From the NCBI GenBank assembly GCA_016712595.1, contig JADJQT010000001.1, positions 186,001 through 250,000 on the forward strand: 64,000 bases of DNA, read 5' to 3'. Each line of letters starts with the position of its first letter. Within the stretch, counting starts at the first letter, position 1. The notes beneath the pieces are model-generated. The model did no database searches, was not told the origin of the DNA, and saw nothing but the letters and a program-made list of their open reading frames with translations. A program made the position numbers and the translations under genes. Below are positions 26,438-34,714 of the stretch, piece after piece. This stretch comes from Rhodospirillales bacterium. Lineage in GTDB: Bacteria > Pseudomonadota > Alphaproteobacteria > Rhodospirillales > Defluviicoccaceae.

Positions 26438-26765
26438 TTTGTCCCTCACATTGTCGAAGGCGGGATGATTTCATGCCGCTGCCGCCGCTTATTGCAGCAT
26501 CGGCACATTTTTTAATCTTTGCACATAATTTATGCACGTCGGGCGAGTCGCTCCCTCCCCGCGCCCGGCCGCAGGATTAATCCTAATTGTTTGGTGCGCA
26601 AGCGCTTTTTCGGAAATCTACACGGTGGCACGATTCATGATACCGATCTTCCTGCTTTCGGAACCTTCACCGAAGAGAGCGCATCGCGCGCGATCAGCGG
26701 TGGAAACCGGCAGGTCGGCCGTGGAGGTAGAATACGGCGGCGCTCAGAACCAAGGGATGACAAGC
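26438..26765. promoter_or_regulatory. Intergenic region between the hydroxylase and P-II genes
   Basis: A 328-base divergent gap. It contains an AT-rich section around 26,505-26,535 with an NtrC-like palindrome, and a TGGCAC at 26,626-26,631 that matches a sigma-54 -24 box but lacks a good -12 box. AAGGGA at 26,752-26,757 is the P-II ribosome-binding site. I see no additional gene. Confidence 0.5.
26520..26536. promoter_or_regulatory. Candidate NtrC-binding palindrome
   Basis: TGCACA-TAATT-TATGCA has the 6-5-6 layout of the NtrC consensus TGCACY-N5-RGTGCA, with the outer TGCA bases conserved on both sides. It lies about 245 bases before the P-II start and 90 bases before the TGGCAC at 26,626, a normal enhancer distance. 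It would fit nitrogen control of glnK-amtB but is unproven. Confidence 0.4.
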
Positions 26766-27104
26766 ATGAAAATGATCATTGCGATTATCAAACCGTTCAA
26801 ACTCGACGATGTCCGACAAGCATTGACGTCTCTTGGCGTCCAAGGAATGACCGTTACCGAAGTCAAAGGTTTCGGTCGGCAAAAAGGCCAGACGGAAATC
26901 TATAGAGGCGCAGAATACACGGTTCAATTCCTGCCAAAAGTCAAGGTTGAGGTCGTCGTTCCCGACGATCTGGCTGAGCGCGTCTCTGAGGCGATTCAGG
27001 CCTCGGCTCGCACGGAAAAGATTGGGGATGGAAAGATCTTCATTTGGGACGTTGAGCGCGCGATCCGCATCCGCACCGGCGATACTGACAGCGACGCCCT
27101 CTAG
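26766..27104 (+). CDS. glnK: P-II nitrogen regulatory protein
   Basis: Trimeric signal protein of 112 residues that senses 2-oxoglutarate and ATP/ADP. MKMIIAIIKPFKLDDVRQAL, the T-loop YRGAEYTVQFLPK and the C-terminal GKIFIWDVERAIRIRTG are canonical. Starting at 26766 places the uridylylated tyrosine exactly at position 51. Because amtB follows on the same strand, I name it glnK; glnB is equally possible by sequence alone. In the GlnK role it plugs AmtB when ammonium is high. Confidence 0.95.
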   Translation: MKMIIAIIKPFKLDDVRQALTSLGVQGMTVTEVKGFGRQKGQTEIYRGAEYTVQFLPKVKVEVVVPDDLAERVSEAIQASARTEKIGDGKIFIWDVERAIRIRTGDTDSDAL

Positions 27105-27253
27105 GAGAAACCAACGTCTCCGCGTCCACAACGGCCATGCCACGCTCCCCCCACCGACCGCTGCACTGCCCGCGCGGACGCCGTCGCGTCCAACGGGCAT
27201 TGATGCGGTCACGCGGTTCCGGCGGTGATCTTGACCTGCCATGCTCAAGAGTC

Positions 27254-27269
27254 AGGCAGCACAATCGCA
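27254..27269 (+). promoter_or_regulatory. Weak sigma-54-type -24/-12 element
   Basis: AGGCAG-CACAA-TCGCA keeps the invariant GG and GC dinucleotides at the correct spacing of the TGGCAC-N5-TTGCA consensus but differs at other positions. It lies about 275 bases before amtB. A chance match is possible. Confidence 0.25.
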
Positions 27270-27281
27270 TTTGGTGTTTTG

Positions 27282-27295
27282 TTGAGCAGACTCAA
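27282..27295. promoter_or_regulatory. FNR/FixK-like palindrome upstream of amtB
   Basis: TTGAGCAGACTCAA is a palindrome of the TTGA-N6-TCAA form bound by FNR/FixK-family regulators (canonical TTGAT-N4-ATCAA). It extends to GTTGAG-CAGA-CTCAAC and could instead fold as an RNA hairpin; no T-run follows, so it is not a terminator. Confidence 0.3.
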
Positions 27296-27542
27296 CGCGA
27301 CGCACAAATTCGCCTGATCGTCAGCTCTGATGTCGTTTCCCTCAGCAATTCAATTGCTTGGGGGATACAGCCAGGACTGGCACGAAGTTTGAGAAACGCA
27401 CGGCGGTTTCACAGACCACGGATGCCGGTGGTGTCGACATCAGAAGAGGGACTGATGGGCGGCGACGTCGGGTGGCAGCCACGGAATTGGTCCCGTGCGG
27501 GCCGGAGAAACCATAACAACCGCGTTTAGGAGAGCCGAACAA

Positions 27543-28901
27543 ATGCGTTTCCTGTTGAAACTTCTCGCTCCCGGCGGACTGGCCGTGCTCGTTCTCTTGG
27601 CCGTTACCGCAGGCGTATTCGCGCAAGACTCGACAACTGTCGTAGAGGAAGCGGTGACCGCCGTCGAACAGGCGACATCGCCGATCGATACCGGCGACAC
27701 CGCCTGGATGATGACATCAACGGCGCTGGTCCTGATGATGACGGTCCCCGGTGTCGCCCTGTTTTATTGCGGCATGGTCCGCAAGAAGAACGTCCTCGAC
27801 GTCGCGGTGCAGAGCTTTACCATTTGCTGCCTCGTGACCGTCCTGTGGATGATTGTCGGCTACAGCCTAACATTTACCGACGGAGGCGGGCTGCAAACCT
27901 ACATCGGCGGCCTTGATCGATTGTTGTTAAAAGGAATGGGGCTCGATTCGGTGAACGCGCTGGCGGGCACGATCCCCGAGACCGTGTTCATGATGTTCCA
28001 GATGACCTTCGCCATCATCACCCCAGCCCTGATTACCGGTGCCTTCGCCGATCGCATGAAGTTTTCGGCGATGCTGTGGTTCATGGCCCTGTGGCTTTTG
28101 CTCGTCTACGTCCCGATCGCCCACTGGGTCTGGGGTGGCGGTTTCCTCGGCGGCGCCGGCGTCCTCGACTTCGCCGGCGGAACAGTGGTGCACATCAACG
28201 CCGGTATCGCCGGCCTCGTCGCCTGTCTCGTGCTCGGCAAGCGCAAAGGCTATGGCACCGAGAACATGGCGCCGCATAACCTCATCCTCAGTCTGATCGG
28301 TGCGTCCCTGCTGTGGGTCGGCTGGTTCGGTTTCAACGCCGGCTCGGCGGTGACGTCCGGCGATCGTGCGGGGATGGCGATGGCCGTCACTCAGATCGCC
28401 ACCGGCACGGCCGCGTTGACCTGGATGTTCATCGAGTGGATCACGCATGGAAAGCCCAGTGTCCTCGGCATCATCTCCGGCGCCGTCGGTGGTCTGGTTG
28501 CGATCACACCGGCATCCGGTTTCGTTGACCCCATGGGCGCTCTGTTCATCGGCATCGGCGCTGGCGTCGCCTGTTACTGGGGCGCCGTCTGGCTTAAGCC
28601 GAAGATGGGCTACGACGACTCGCTCGACGTCTTCGGCGTCCACGGCATCGGCGGAATCATCGGCGCGATCCTCACCGGCGTCTTCGCCGTCGAGGGCATC
28701 GGCGGCACCCCAGGCCTGATTGAGGGTAATCCGGGTCAGGTCTGGACGCAGATCGAAGGCGTCCTGGTTACGGTCATCTATTGCGGCGTCGTCTCCTTCA
28801 TCATCCTCAAGGTTCTTGATGTGATCATCGGCCTTCGGGTGACCCAGGAGGCCGAGGTCAGCGGACTTGACCTCAGCCTGCACGGCGAGACCGTCCAGTA
28901 G
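27543..28901 (+). CDS. amtB: Ammonium transporter
   Basis: Ammonium channel of 452 residues. A cleavable signal peptide (LLKLLAPGGLAVLVLLAV, cut near VFAQ) is followed by eleven membrane helices. The pore twin histidines are in VPIAHWVWG and VFGVHGIGG. The start at 27543 is chosen because GGAG precedes it and the signal peptide starts there. It works with GlnK, and a strong terminator lies 70 bases beyond the stop. Confidence 0.97.
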   Translation: MRFLLKLLAPGGLAVLVLLAVTAGVFAQDSTTVVEEAVTAVEQATSPIDTGDTAWMMTSTALVLMMTVPGVALFYCGMVRKKNVLDVAVQSFTICCLVTVLWMIVGYSLTFTDGGGLQTYIGGLDRLLLKGMGLDSVNALAGTIPETVFMMFQMTFAIITPALITGAFADRMKFSAMLWFMALWLLLVYVPIAHWVWGGGFLGGAGVLDFAGGTVVHINAGIAGLVACLVLGKRKGYGTENMAPHNLILSLIGASLLWVGWFGFNAGSAVTSGDRAGMAMAVTQIATGTAALTWMFIEWITHGKPSVLGIISGAVGGLVAITPASGFVDPMGALFIGIGAGVACYWGAVWLKPKMGYDDSLDVFGVHGIGGIIGAILTGVFAVEGIGGTPGLIEGNPGQVWTQIEGVLVTVIYCGVVSFIILKVLDVIIGLRVTQEAEVSGLDLSLHGETVQ

Positions 28902-28969
28902 CCGATCGCTCGGGTCGGGGCGACTCGCTGAGTTCCCTCTCCCCTCGTTGACGATTTCAACGCTTGATT

Positions 28970-29001
28970 AGGCCGGAAGGTGTTCCTTCCGGCCTTTTTT
29001 T
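28970..29001 (+). terminator. Intrinsic terminator after amtB
   Basis: Stem AGGCCGGAAGG / CCTTCCGGCCT around the loop TGTT, followed directly by seven T residues. A textbook Rho-independent terminator ending the glnK-amtB unit. Confidence 0.95.
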
Positions 29002-29174
29002 GCGCGCGGTGAAGGGCTCATTCACGCCAACGGGCAGACGCGACGTTTGTTTCGCGGCCCGGCCCAGGTGTACTTATCGGCAATAGGAGGCGCCCGGTCG
29101 GACTGCCCGGTCCGGCGATAACCAGTACGCGCAAATGCCCGGGTCGCGATCATCGAGGACATCCGCACCGCATC

Positions 29175-30371
29175 ATGCCGAACCCCTTGCTTGGTCTGCT
29201 CACCGATTATCCGTTCGATCGCCTCCGCGACTTGCTGGACGGTATCCAACCACCCGCCGGTCTCCGGCCATACCTTCTCTCCGTGGGCGAACCGAGACAC
29301 GCGCCGCCCGCTTTCGTCGCCGAGACGCTCGCGACGCAGGCGGACGGATGGGGCCGCTACCCGCCCCTCGATGGCACCGCCGACTTCCGATCCGCGGTCG
29401 CGCAGTGGTTGCGGCGCCGATACGCCCTGCCGGATGGCTTGATCGATCCGGATCGCCACGTGCTTCCGCTCGCCGGAACGCGCGAAGGCCTCTTCCAGGT
29501 CGCCCAGGTCATCGTCCGCCCATCGACGACGGGCGCGGCAGACCGGCCGCTGGTGCTGATGCCCAACCCCTTCTATCAAGTATACGTCGGAGCCGCGATC
29601 TTCGCTCACGCCGAGCCGGTCTTCCTTTCAGCCACCGAGGCCTCTGGTAATCAACCCGATCTCACTGCCATTGACCCCGCGACACTCCGCCGCACCGCGC
29701 TCGTCTACCTGTGCTCTCCCGCCAATCCGCAAGGATCCGTCCTCGATCGCACGGCCCTGATCGCCGCCGTCGAGCTCGCGAGGCGGTACGAGTTCGTTCT
29801 CGTCCTCGATGAATGCTATGCTGACATCTACGGTGAGATAACACCCGCGGGCGGGCTCGAGGCCTGTGCCGCCCTCGGGCAAGGGTGCCGGAACGTCCTG
29901 GTGTTTCACTCCCTGTCGAAACGATCGAGCGCGCCCGGCCTGCGCTCGGGATTCGTCGCCGGTGATCCGGAACTGATCACCGCGTTTCGCCGCCTGAGGG
30001 CCTTCGGCGGCGCGTCGGTCCCGCTGCCGGTGCTGGCGGCGTCTGCTGCGCTATGGCGTGACGACGAGCACGCGCGCGTCAATCGCGCCCTTTACCGTGA
30101 AAAATTCGCTCTCGCCGAGCGTCTTCTCAACGATCGATTCGGCCGCGTCAGTCCGATCGGTGGTTTTTTCCTCTGGCTGGCAGTGGACGACGGCGAACGC
30201 GCCGCTCGCAGGCTTTGGGGCGAAGGCGCCGTGCGGGTCCTACCAGGCTCATATCTGGCAAGGCCTTCGCCCGACGGGACCAACCCGGGCGCAAGTCGCA
30301 TCCGGCTCGCCCTCGTCGATGATCTGGAAAGTACCGAAGATGCTTTAAGAAGACTTCTCAGCATCCTATAA
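29175..30371 (+). CDS. dapC: Succinyldiaminopimelate transaminase (class I/II aminotransferase)
   Basis: PLP-dependent aminotransferase of 398 residues. The N-terminus MPNPLLGLLTDYPFDRLRDL and LSVGEPRHAPP are typical of the DapC group that makes N-succinyl-LL-diaminopimelate on the lysine and peptidoglycan pathway. The cofactor lysine is in HSLSKRSSAPGLRSGFVAGD. Other dap genes are not in the window, so the substrate rests on subgroup resemblance. It comes after the amtB terminator and 35 bases before ftsK. Confidence 0.85.
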   Translation: MPNPLLGLLTDYPFDRLRDLLDGIQPPAGLRPYLLSVGEPRHAPPAFVAETLATQADGWGRYPPLDGTADFRSAVAQWLRRRYALPDGLIDPDRHVLPLAGTREGLFQVAQVIVRPSTTGAADRPLVLMPNPFYQVYVGAAIFAHAEPVFLSATEASGNQPDLTAIDPATLRRTALVYLCSPANPQGSVLDRTALIAAVELARRYEFVLVLDECYADIYGEITPAGGLEACAALGQGCRNVLVFHSLSKRSSAPGLRSGFVAGDPELITAFRRLRAFGGASVPLPVLAASAALWRDDEHARVNRALYREKFALAERLLNDRFGRVSPIGGFFLWLAVDDGERAARRLWGEGAVRVLPGSYLARPSPDGTNPGASRIRLALVDDLESTEDALRRLLSIL

Positions 30372-30406
30372 ATCAGCATCTTTTCGCGATCGAGCCGAGC
30401 GCCGTT

Positions 30407-32737
30407 ATGATCCGTACGGGAACACTTGCAATTCTGCCGGCCGGAGCCAGCCTCTATCTGCGCAAGCGCGCGGTTGAGACGGCTGGGCTTGTCCTGTTCG
30501 GCATGGGCTTCGCGCTATTCTTTTCTCTCGTCAGCTACGATCCGAGCGATCCGTCGTTCAATAACGCGACGGGTGCCGACGCCGTCAACCTGATCGGCCA
30601 GCCCGGCGCCCTCGTCGCCGACGTCCTCCTCCATGGATTCGGTTGCGCCGCGCTCGTTCCGGTCCTGGGATTCTTCGGCTGGGGCTGGCGGCTCGTCGGC
30701 AAGCGGCCCATGCGTCGTCTCGGCCTGCAGGCGCTGTCCCTCTTGGCCGCGATCGTGCTGCTCAGCATTGCCTGCGCGGGTGTACCGGCACCGGCGGCAT
30801 GGCCGATCGCCGCCGGCATCGGGGGCGTCATCGGCGCGGTCCTGTTCGAGACCCTGGCCAGCGCGCCGCCGCTGATCGTCGGTCCGTCTGCGCTTGCTCT
30901 GCTGGCATTTGCGATCGGAATGCCCGCCCTCGGTTTCGGCATGGGCGTTTCCATCGCCGACTGGCGCCTGTTCGCGCGCACCGTTCGCGCCGGCGTGGCA
31001 AACGGGCGCTTGTTGTTCGCGCGGATTGCCGATCGTGGCAGCGAGACCCGTTCGCCCGCCCGGGAACGGCGAGAGCCGCTCATCGCGATGCCGGAAGGGG
31101 CCGCCGCCCGGCGTGACGTCAAGCAGGCGCCAAGCCTCAAGCGCGATGTCGTCGAAGCAAAATCGGGCCCGGTGAAAAGTGGCCGCAAGGCCGAGGAAGA
31201 GGCCCAGGGCGCGCTCGATTTCGGCGGGGTCTCTGGCGATTATCGCCTACCGCCGCTTGATCTCCTGCAACTGAGCGCCCCATCGATCGGCGGGGACGCC
31301 ATCGGACGCGGCGCGCTCGAGCAGAACGCGCGCATGCTCAAGACCGTCCTCGACGACTTCGGCGTTCGCGGTGAGATCGTCAAGGTCCGCCCCGGACCGG
31401 TCATCACCCTTTACGAGCTCGAACCCGCGCCAGGAACGAAGAGCGCCCGGGTGATCGGCCTCGCCGACGACATCGCCCGGTCGATGAGCGCTGTATCAGC
31501 GCGCGTCGCCGTCGTTTCGGGCCGCAATGTCATCGGCATTGAGTTGCCGAACCAGCGGCGAGAAACCGTCGGACTGCGCGAACTGCTCGCGTCCGCTGCA
31601 ATGGAAAAGGCCGGCGGCGCTTTGACGCTGGCACTTGGCAAGGACATCAGCGGGGCGCCATTCCTCGTCGATCTTACCCGCATGCCGCACCTGCTGATTG
31701 CCGGCACCACCGGCTCGGGAAAATCGGTCGGCATCAACGCCATGATCCTTTCCCTGCTTTACCGGCTTTCCCCCGACGCCTGCAAATTCATCCTGATCGA
31801 TCCGAAAATGCTCGAGCTTTCCGTTTACGACGGAATCCCGCACCTTCTTTCTCCCGTCGTCACCGAGCCAGGCAAGGCCGTGGTCGCGCTGAAGTGGACC
31901 GTGCGCGAGATGGAGGAGCGCTACCGGGCAATGTCGCAGCTTGGTGTGCGCAATATCACCGGCTTCAATACCCGGATCGCCGAAGCGAAAAAGAAGGGCG
32001 AGGCCTTGCTGCGCCGGGTCCAGACCGGCTTCGACGACGACGGCAAACCGAAGTTCGAGGACCAGGAGCTCGACCTGTCGCCTTTGCCGCTGATCGTCGT
32101 CGTCGTCGACGAGATGGCGGACCTCATGCTCGTCGCCGGCAAGGACATCGAAGCTGCGGTGCAACGCCTGTCGCAAATGGCTCGCGCCGCCGGCATTCAC
32201 TTGATCATGGCGACCCAGCGCCCCTCGGTCGACGTCATCACCGGCACCATCAAGGCGAATTTTCCGACGCGGATCAGTTTTCAGGTCACCTCGAAGATCG
32301 ACAGCCGCACGATCCTCGGCGAGCAGGGCGCCGAACAGCTGCTGGGCCAGGGCGATCTGCTGTTCATGGCTCCCGGTGGCCGTGTCACCCGCGTTCATGG
32401 ACCCTTCGTTTCCGACGCCGAGGTCGAGGCGGTGGTCAACTGCCTGAAGGCGCAGGGCGAGCCGCAGTACATCGAGGCGGTAACCGAAGCCGAGGAGGAG
32501 GAAAGCGCAGCGGGGCTGGGCAGCGAAGAGGACAACGCCAGCGATGCCCTCTACGACGAGGCCGTTTCCATCGTCCTTCGCGAGGGGAAAGCCTCGACCA
32601 GCTTCGTTCAACGTCGCCTGCAAATCGGCTATAACCGCGCCGCGCGGCTCGTCGAACGCATGGAAGCCGAGGGGCTGGTCTCGAAAGCGGACCGGGTGGG
32701 CCGGCGCGAAGTAATGGCGGGAGAACGAGCGAGCTGA
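30407..32737 (+). CDS. ftsK: DNA translocase FtsK
   Basis: Septum-bound motor of 776 residues that pumps chromosome ends apart at division. It has an N-terminal block of about four membrane helices (to residue ~190), a short linker rich in charged residues (to ~270), then the alpha/beta motor with Walker A TTGSGKSVGINAM and Walker B PLIVVVVDEMADLM, and a C-terminal gamma winged-helix domain (STSFVQRRLQIGYNRAARLV) that reads KOPS sites. The linker is short compared with E. coli FtsK, as in most alphaproteobacteria. lolA follows on the same strand. Confidence 0.97.
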   Translation: MIRTGTLAILPAGASLYLRKRAVETAGLVLFGMGFALFFSLVSYDPSDPSFNNATGADAVNLIGQPGALVADVLLHGFGCAALVPVLGFFGWGWRLVGKRPMRRLGLQALSLLAAIVLLSIACAGVPAPAAWPIAAGIGGVIGAVLFETLASAPPLIVGPSALALLAFAIGMPALGFGMGVSIADWRLFARTVRAGVANGRLLFARIADRGSETRSPARERREPLIAMPEGAAARRDVKQAPSLKRDVVEAKSGPVKSGRKAEEEAQGALDFGGVSGDYRLPPLDLLQLSAPSIGGDAIGRGALEQNARMLKTVLDDFGVRGEIVKVRPGPVITLYELEPAPGTKSARVIGLADDIARSMSAVSARVAVVSGRNVIGIELPNQRRETVGLRELLASAAMEKAGGALTLALGKDISGAPFLVDLTRMPHLLIAGTTGSGKSVGINAMILSLLYRLSPDACKFILIDPKMLELSVYDGIPHLLSPVVTEPGKAVVALKWTVREMEERYRAMSQLGVRNITGFNTRIAEAKKKGEALLRRVQTGFDDDGKPKFEDQELDLSPLPLIVVVVDEMADLMLVAGKDIEAAVQRLSQMARAAGIHLIMATQRPSVDVITGTIKANFPTRISFQVTSKIDSRTILGEQGAEQLLGQGDLLFMAPGGRVTRVHGPFVSDAEVEAVVNCLKAQGEPQYIEAVTEAEEEESAAGLGSEEDNASDALYDEAVSIVLREGKASTSFVQRRLQIGYNRAARLVERMEAEGLVSKADRVGRREVMAGERAS

Positions 32738-32879
32738 TCGCGTCGTCCCTGTTGTCGGCGTTCTTCCATCCCATATCTCGTCCGGGCGGAGCGGCTGCGT
32801 CGGTCTTGCTGCCGAGGACTGCGCCATATCGCTGCCGCGCATCGGATGTGGTGCCGCCCTTCTTTCGCAGGAGATCAGA

Positions 32880-33611
32880 GTGACGCTCCGCTCAACGCAC
32901 TTTTCCCTCCCCGCCGTTTCGCTCTGGCATCGGGTTCGCCGCGTCCTCCTTCGGCTGCCGTTTCTGGCGGTGCCGATCCTGTTCGCCGCCGGAAGCCTTT
33001 CGGGCCTTCCCGACGGCCCCTCGCCGGCGGTGGCGGCGCTGTCGCCGACCCTCGAGCTCGATCCAGACGATCAGGTGGCCCTGTCAAAAATCGAAGATAA
33101 GCTCAATGCTATCCGCACGGTCGATTCGGCATTCGTGCAGGAATCATCCAATGGAGAAACGGCACAGGGTCGGGTTTATCTCTCCCGCCCAGGGAAGATG
33201 CGCATCGAATATCAGCCTCCCGTTCCAGTTCTCGTTGTCGCGAACGGAAATTTTTTAATTTATTACGATAAGAAACTTGAGCAGGTGAGCTACATCCCGC
33301 TCGATTCGACACCAGCCGGTATCCTTCTCGACAAACACATCTCATTATCATCCGACGCGCTCGTCGTGACCCACCTCGATCATAGCGGCGATGCACTGGG
33401 TGTTACCGTCGTGCGAAAGGATCATCCGGGGGAGGGTTCAATCACCCTTATCTTCGACGAATCATCGCTGGCACTACGCCGCTGGGCGGTTACGGACGCG
33501 CAAGGCGTGACAACGGTCGTCTCGCTGGTCAATCCGTCGTTCAATGAGAAGCTCAGTTCTGATCTTTTCCATTTCGTAGACCCCCGCAACTCGTCGCGCC
33601 AATCCCCATAG
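32880..33611 (+). CDS. lolA: Outer-membrane lipoprotein carrier protein
   Basis: Periplasmic chaperone of 243 residues that ferries lipoproteins from LolCDE to the outer membrane. It has a long N-terminal signal region (to about residue 50) and the LolA core: TVDSAFVQESSNGETAQGRV, PGKMRIEYQPP and LIYYDKKLEQVSYIPLDSTP. The start is a GTG at 32880 with AGGAG 6 bases upstream. LolA just after ftsK is common in alphaproteobacteria and many gammaproteobacteria. A terminator lies about 180 bases after the stop. Confidence 0.93.
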   Translation: MTLRSTHFSLPAVSLWHRVRRVLLRLPFLAVPILFAAGSLSGLPDGPSPAVAALSPTLELDPDDQVALSKIEDKLNAIRTVDSAFVQESSNGETAQGRVYLSRPGKMRIEYQPPVPVLVVANGNFLIYYDKKLEQVSYIPLDSTPAGILLDKHISLSSDALVVTHLDHSGDALGVTVVRKDHPGEGSITLIFDESSLALRRWAVTDAQGVTTVVSLVNPSFNEKLSSDLFHFVDPRNSSRQSP

Positions 33612-33793
33612 CGGCATGGCCATGGTGGGCAAAGCCGAAAAAGTTCCATGCATATTTTGCATACCAGGGATGCAGTCGTGGCGTTTGTAATGATTGCATT
33701 CGAGGCCATCTCTCCAAGCGGAGATTGCGCTTCCTCGTGAGGCGCTTCCCCGGATGGTTCCCCTGCCATCCGCGAGCTTCCTTCGAGAAGCTT

Positions 33794-33842
33794 AAAGCGC
33801 TCGGTTATCCCCCCTGGCCGGGCGCTTTTTTTGCCTGAATGA
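33794..33842 (+). terminator. Intrinsic terminator between lolA and the response regulator
   Basis: AAAGCGC and GCGCTTT pair across a GC-rich loop (with inner CGG/CCG pairing), followed by a T-run ending at 33842. It terminates transcription from the lolA side; the convergent regulator gene stops only 12 bases away. Confidence 0.8.
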
Positions 33843-33853
33843 CAGTATGGCTG

Positions 33854-34543
33854 TCACAAGGCCAGCCGATACCCGCCGGACTCGGTGACCAGAATTGACG
33901 CGTGTGACGGGTCGGTCTCGATTTTTTGGCGCAGGCGATAGACGTGCGTCTCGAGCGTGTGCGTCGTCACCCCGGCATTGTATCCCCAGACTTCGTCGAG
34001 CAGAACGTCGCGACTGATCACCCGCCCGCCGGAGCGATAGAGAAACTTCAAGATCGCCGTTTCCTTGTCGGTCAGGCGGATTTTCTTGCGCGTCTGATTG
34101 TTCACCAGAAGCTTGGCGCTCGGCTTGAACGTATAGGGGCCGATGCCGAACACGGCATCGTCGCTGCGCTCGTGCTGGCGGATGTGCGCCCGCAATCGCG
34201 CGAGAAAAACGCCGAGACGGAAGGGCTTGGTAATGTAGTCGTTGGCCCCGGCGTCGAGGCCCAAAATGGTATCGCGTTCGGTATCGGCGCCGGTGAGCAT
34301 GATGATCGGGCACTTCACCCCGATTTGGCGCAATTGCCGACAAACGTCCCGTCCGTCCATGTCGGCAAGACCGACATCAAGGATGATCACGTCAAAATTC
34401 TCTGATGTGCAGATCTCGATGGCGCGCGCGCCCGTATCCGCGGTGAGCGAGGAAAATTCCTCATGCAACCGCAACTGTTCAGAGAGCATCTCCAGCAACG
34501 TTACATCATCATCGACCAGCAGCACCCGCTTCGCGCCTGTCAC
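33854..34543 (-). CDS. OmpR-family response regulator
   Basis: Two-domain regulator of 229 residues. The receiver domain has the acidic pocket (LLVDDDVTLLEML), phosphoacceptor Asp56 (VIILDVGLADMDG) and switch lysine (YITKPFRLGVF). The C-terminal winged helix reads LTDKETAILKFLYRSGGRVI and ends VYRLRQKIETDPS, binding DNA. No histidine kinase is adjacent, so the partner and targets are unknown. It is divergent from ribA with 171 bases between, where its own promoter should lie. Confidence 0.93.
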   Translation of the reverse strand: MTGAKRVLLVDDDVTLLEMLSEQLRLHEEFSSLTADTGARAIEICTSENFDVIILDVGLADMDGRDVCRQLRQIGVKCPIIMLTGADTERDTILGLDAGANDYITKPFRLGVFLARLRAHIRQHERSDDAVFGIGPYTFKPSAKLLVNNQTRKKIRLTDKETAILKFLYRSGGRVISRDVLLDEVWGYNAGVTTHTLETHVYRLRQKIETDPSHASILVTESGGYRLAL

Positions 34544-34714
34544 TGAACCCTCTATCGTACCCGTCGGCGATTTGTTGGGAGCATAGCTGCCGGAACGGAT
34601 TATACAACGGCGGTGGCTGTCTCATCCGTTGCACCAGCATTGCCGAAATGGCTTTTTCGCTGGAGCGCGCGCGGCTAGTCTGGTTTTTTGCAGTGGCAAT
34701 AAGGTCGACAGGTC

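Larger units (their letters stand above)
27105..27542 (+). promoter_or_regulatory. Long spacer between glnK and amtB
   Basis: The gap of 438 bases is unusually long for a glnK-amtB pair and suggests a separate promoter or processing site for amtB. It holds a weak sigma-54-like element and a perfect inverted repeat (separate entries). GGAGA lies just before the amtB start. I found no credible reading frame in it. Confidence 0.45.

Noticed and set aside
26626..26640. TGGCAC considered as a full sigma-54 promoter for glnK
   Set aside because: The -12 position reads ATGA rather than TTGC, so only the -24 half matches; kept only as part of a tentative finding.
26532..26765. N-terminal extension of the P-II protein from an earlier start
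   Set aside because: P-II proteins start at the MKMI segment; starting there puts Tyr51 in register and a good ribosome-binding site is present.
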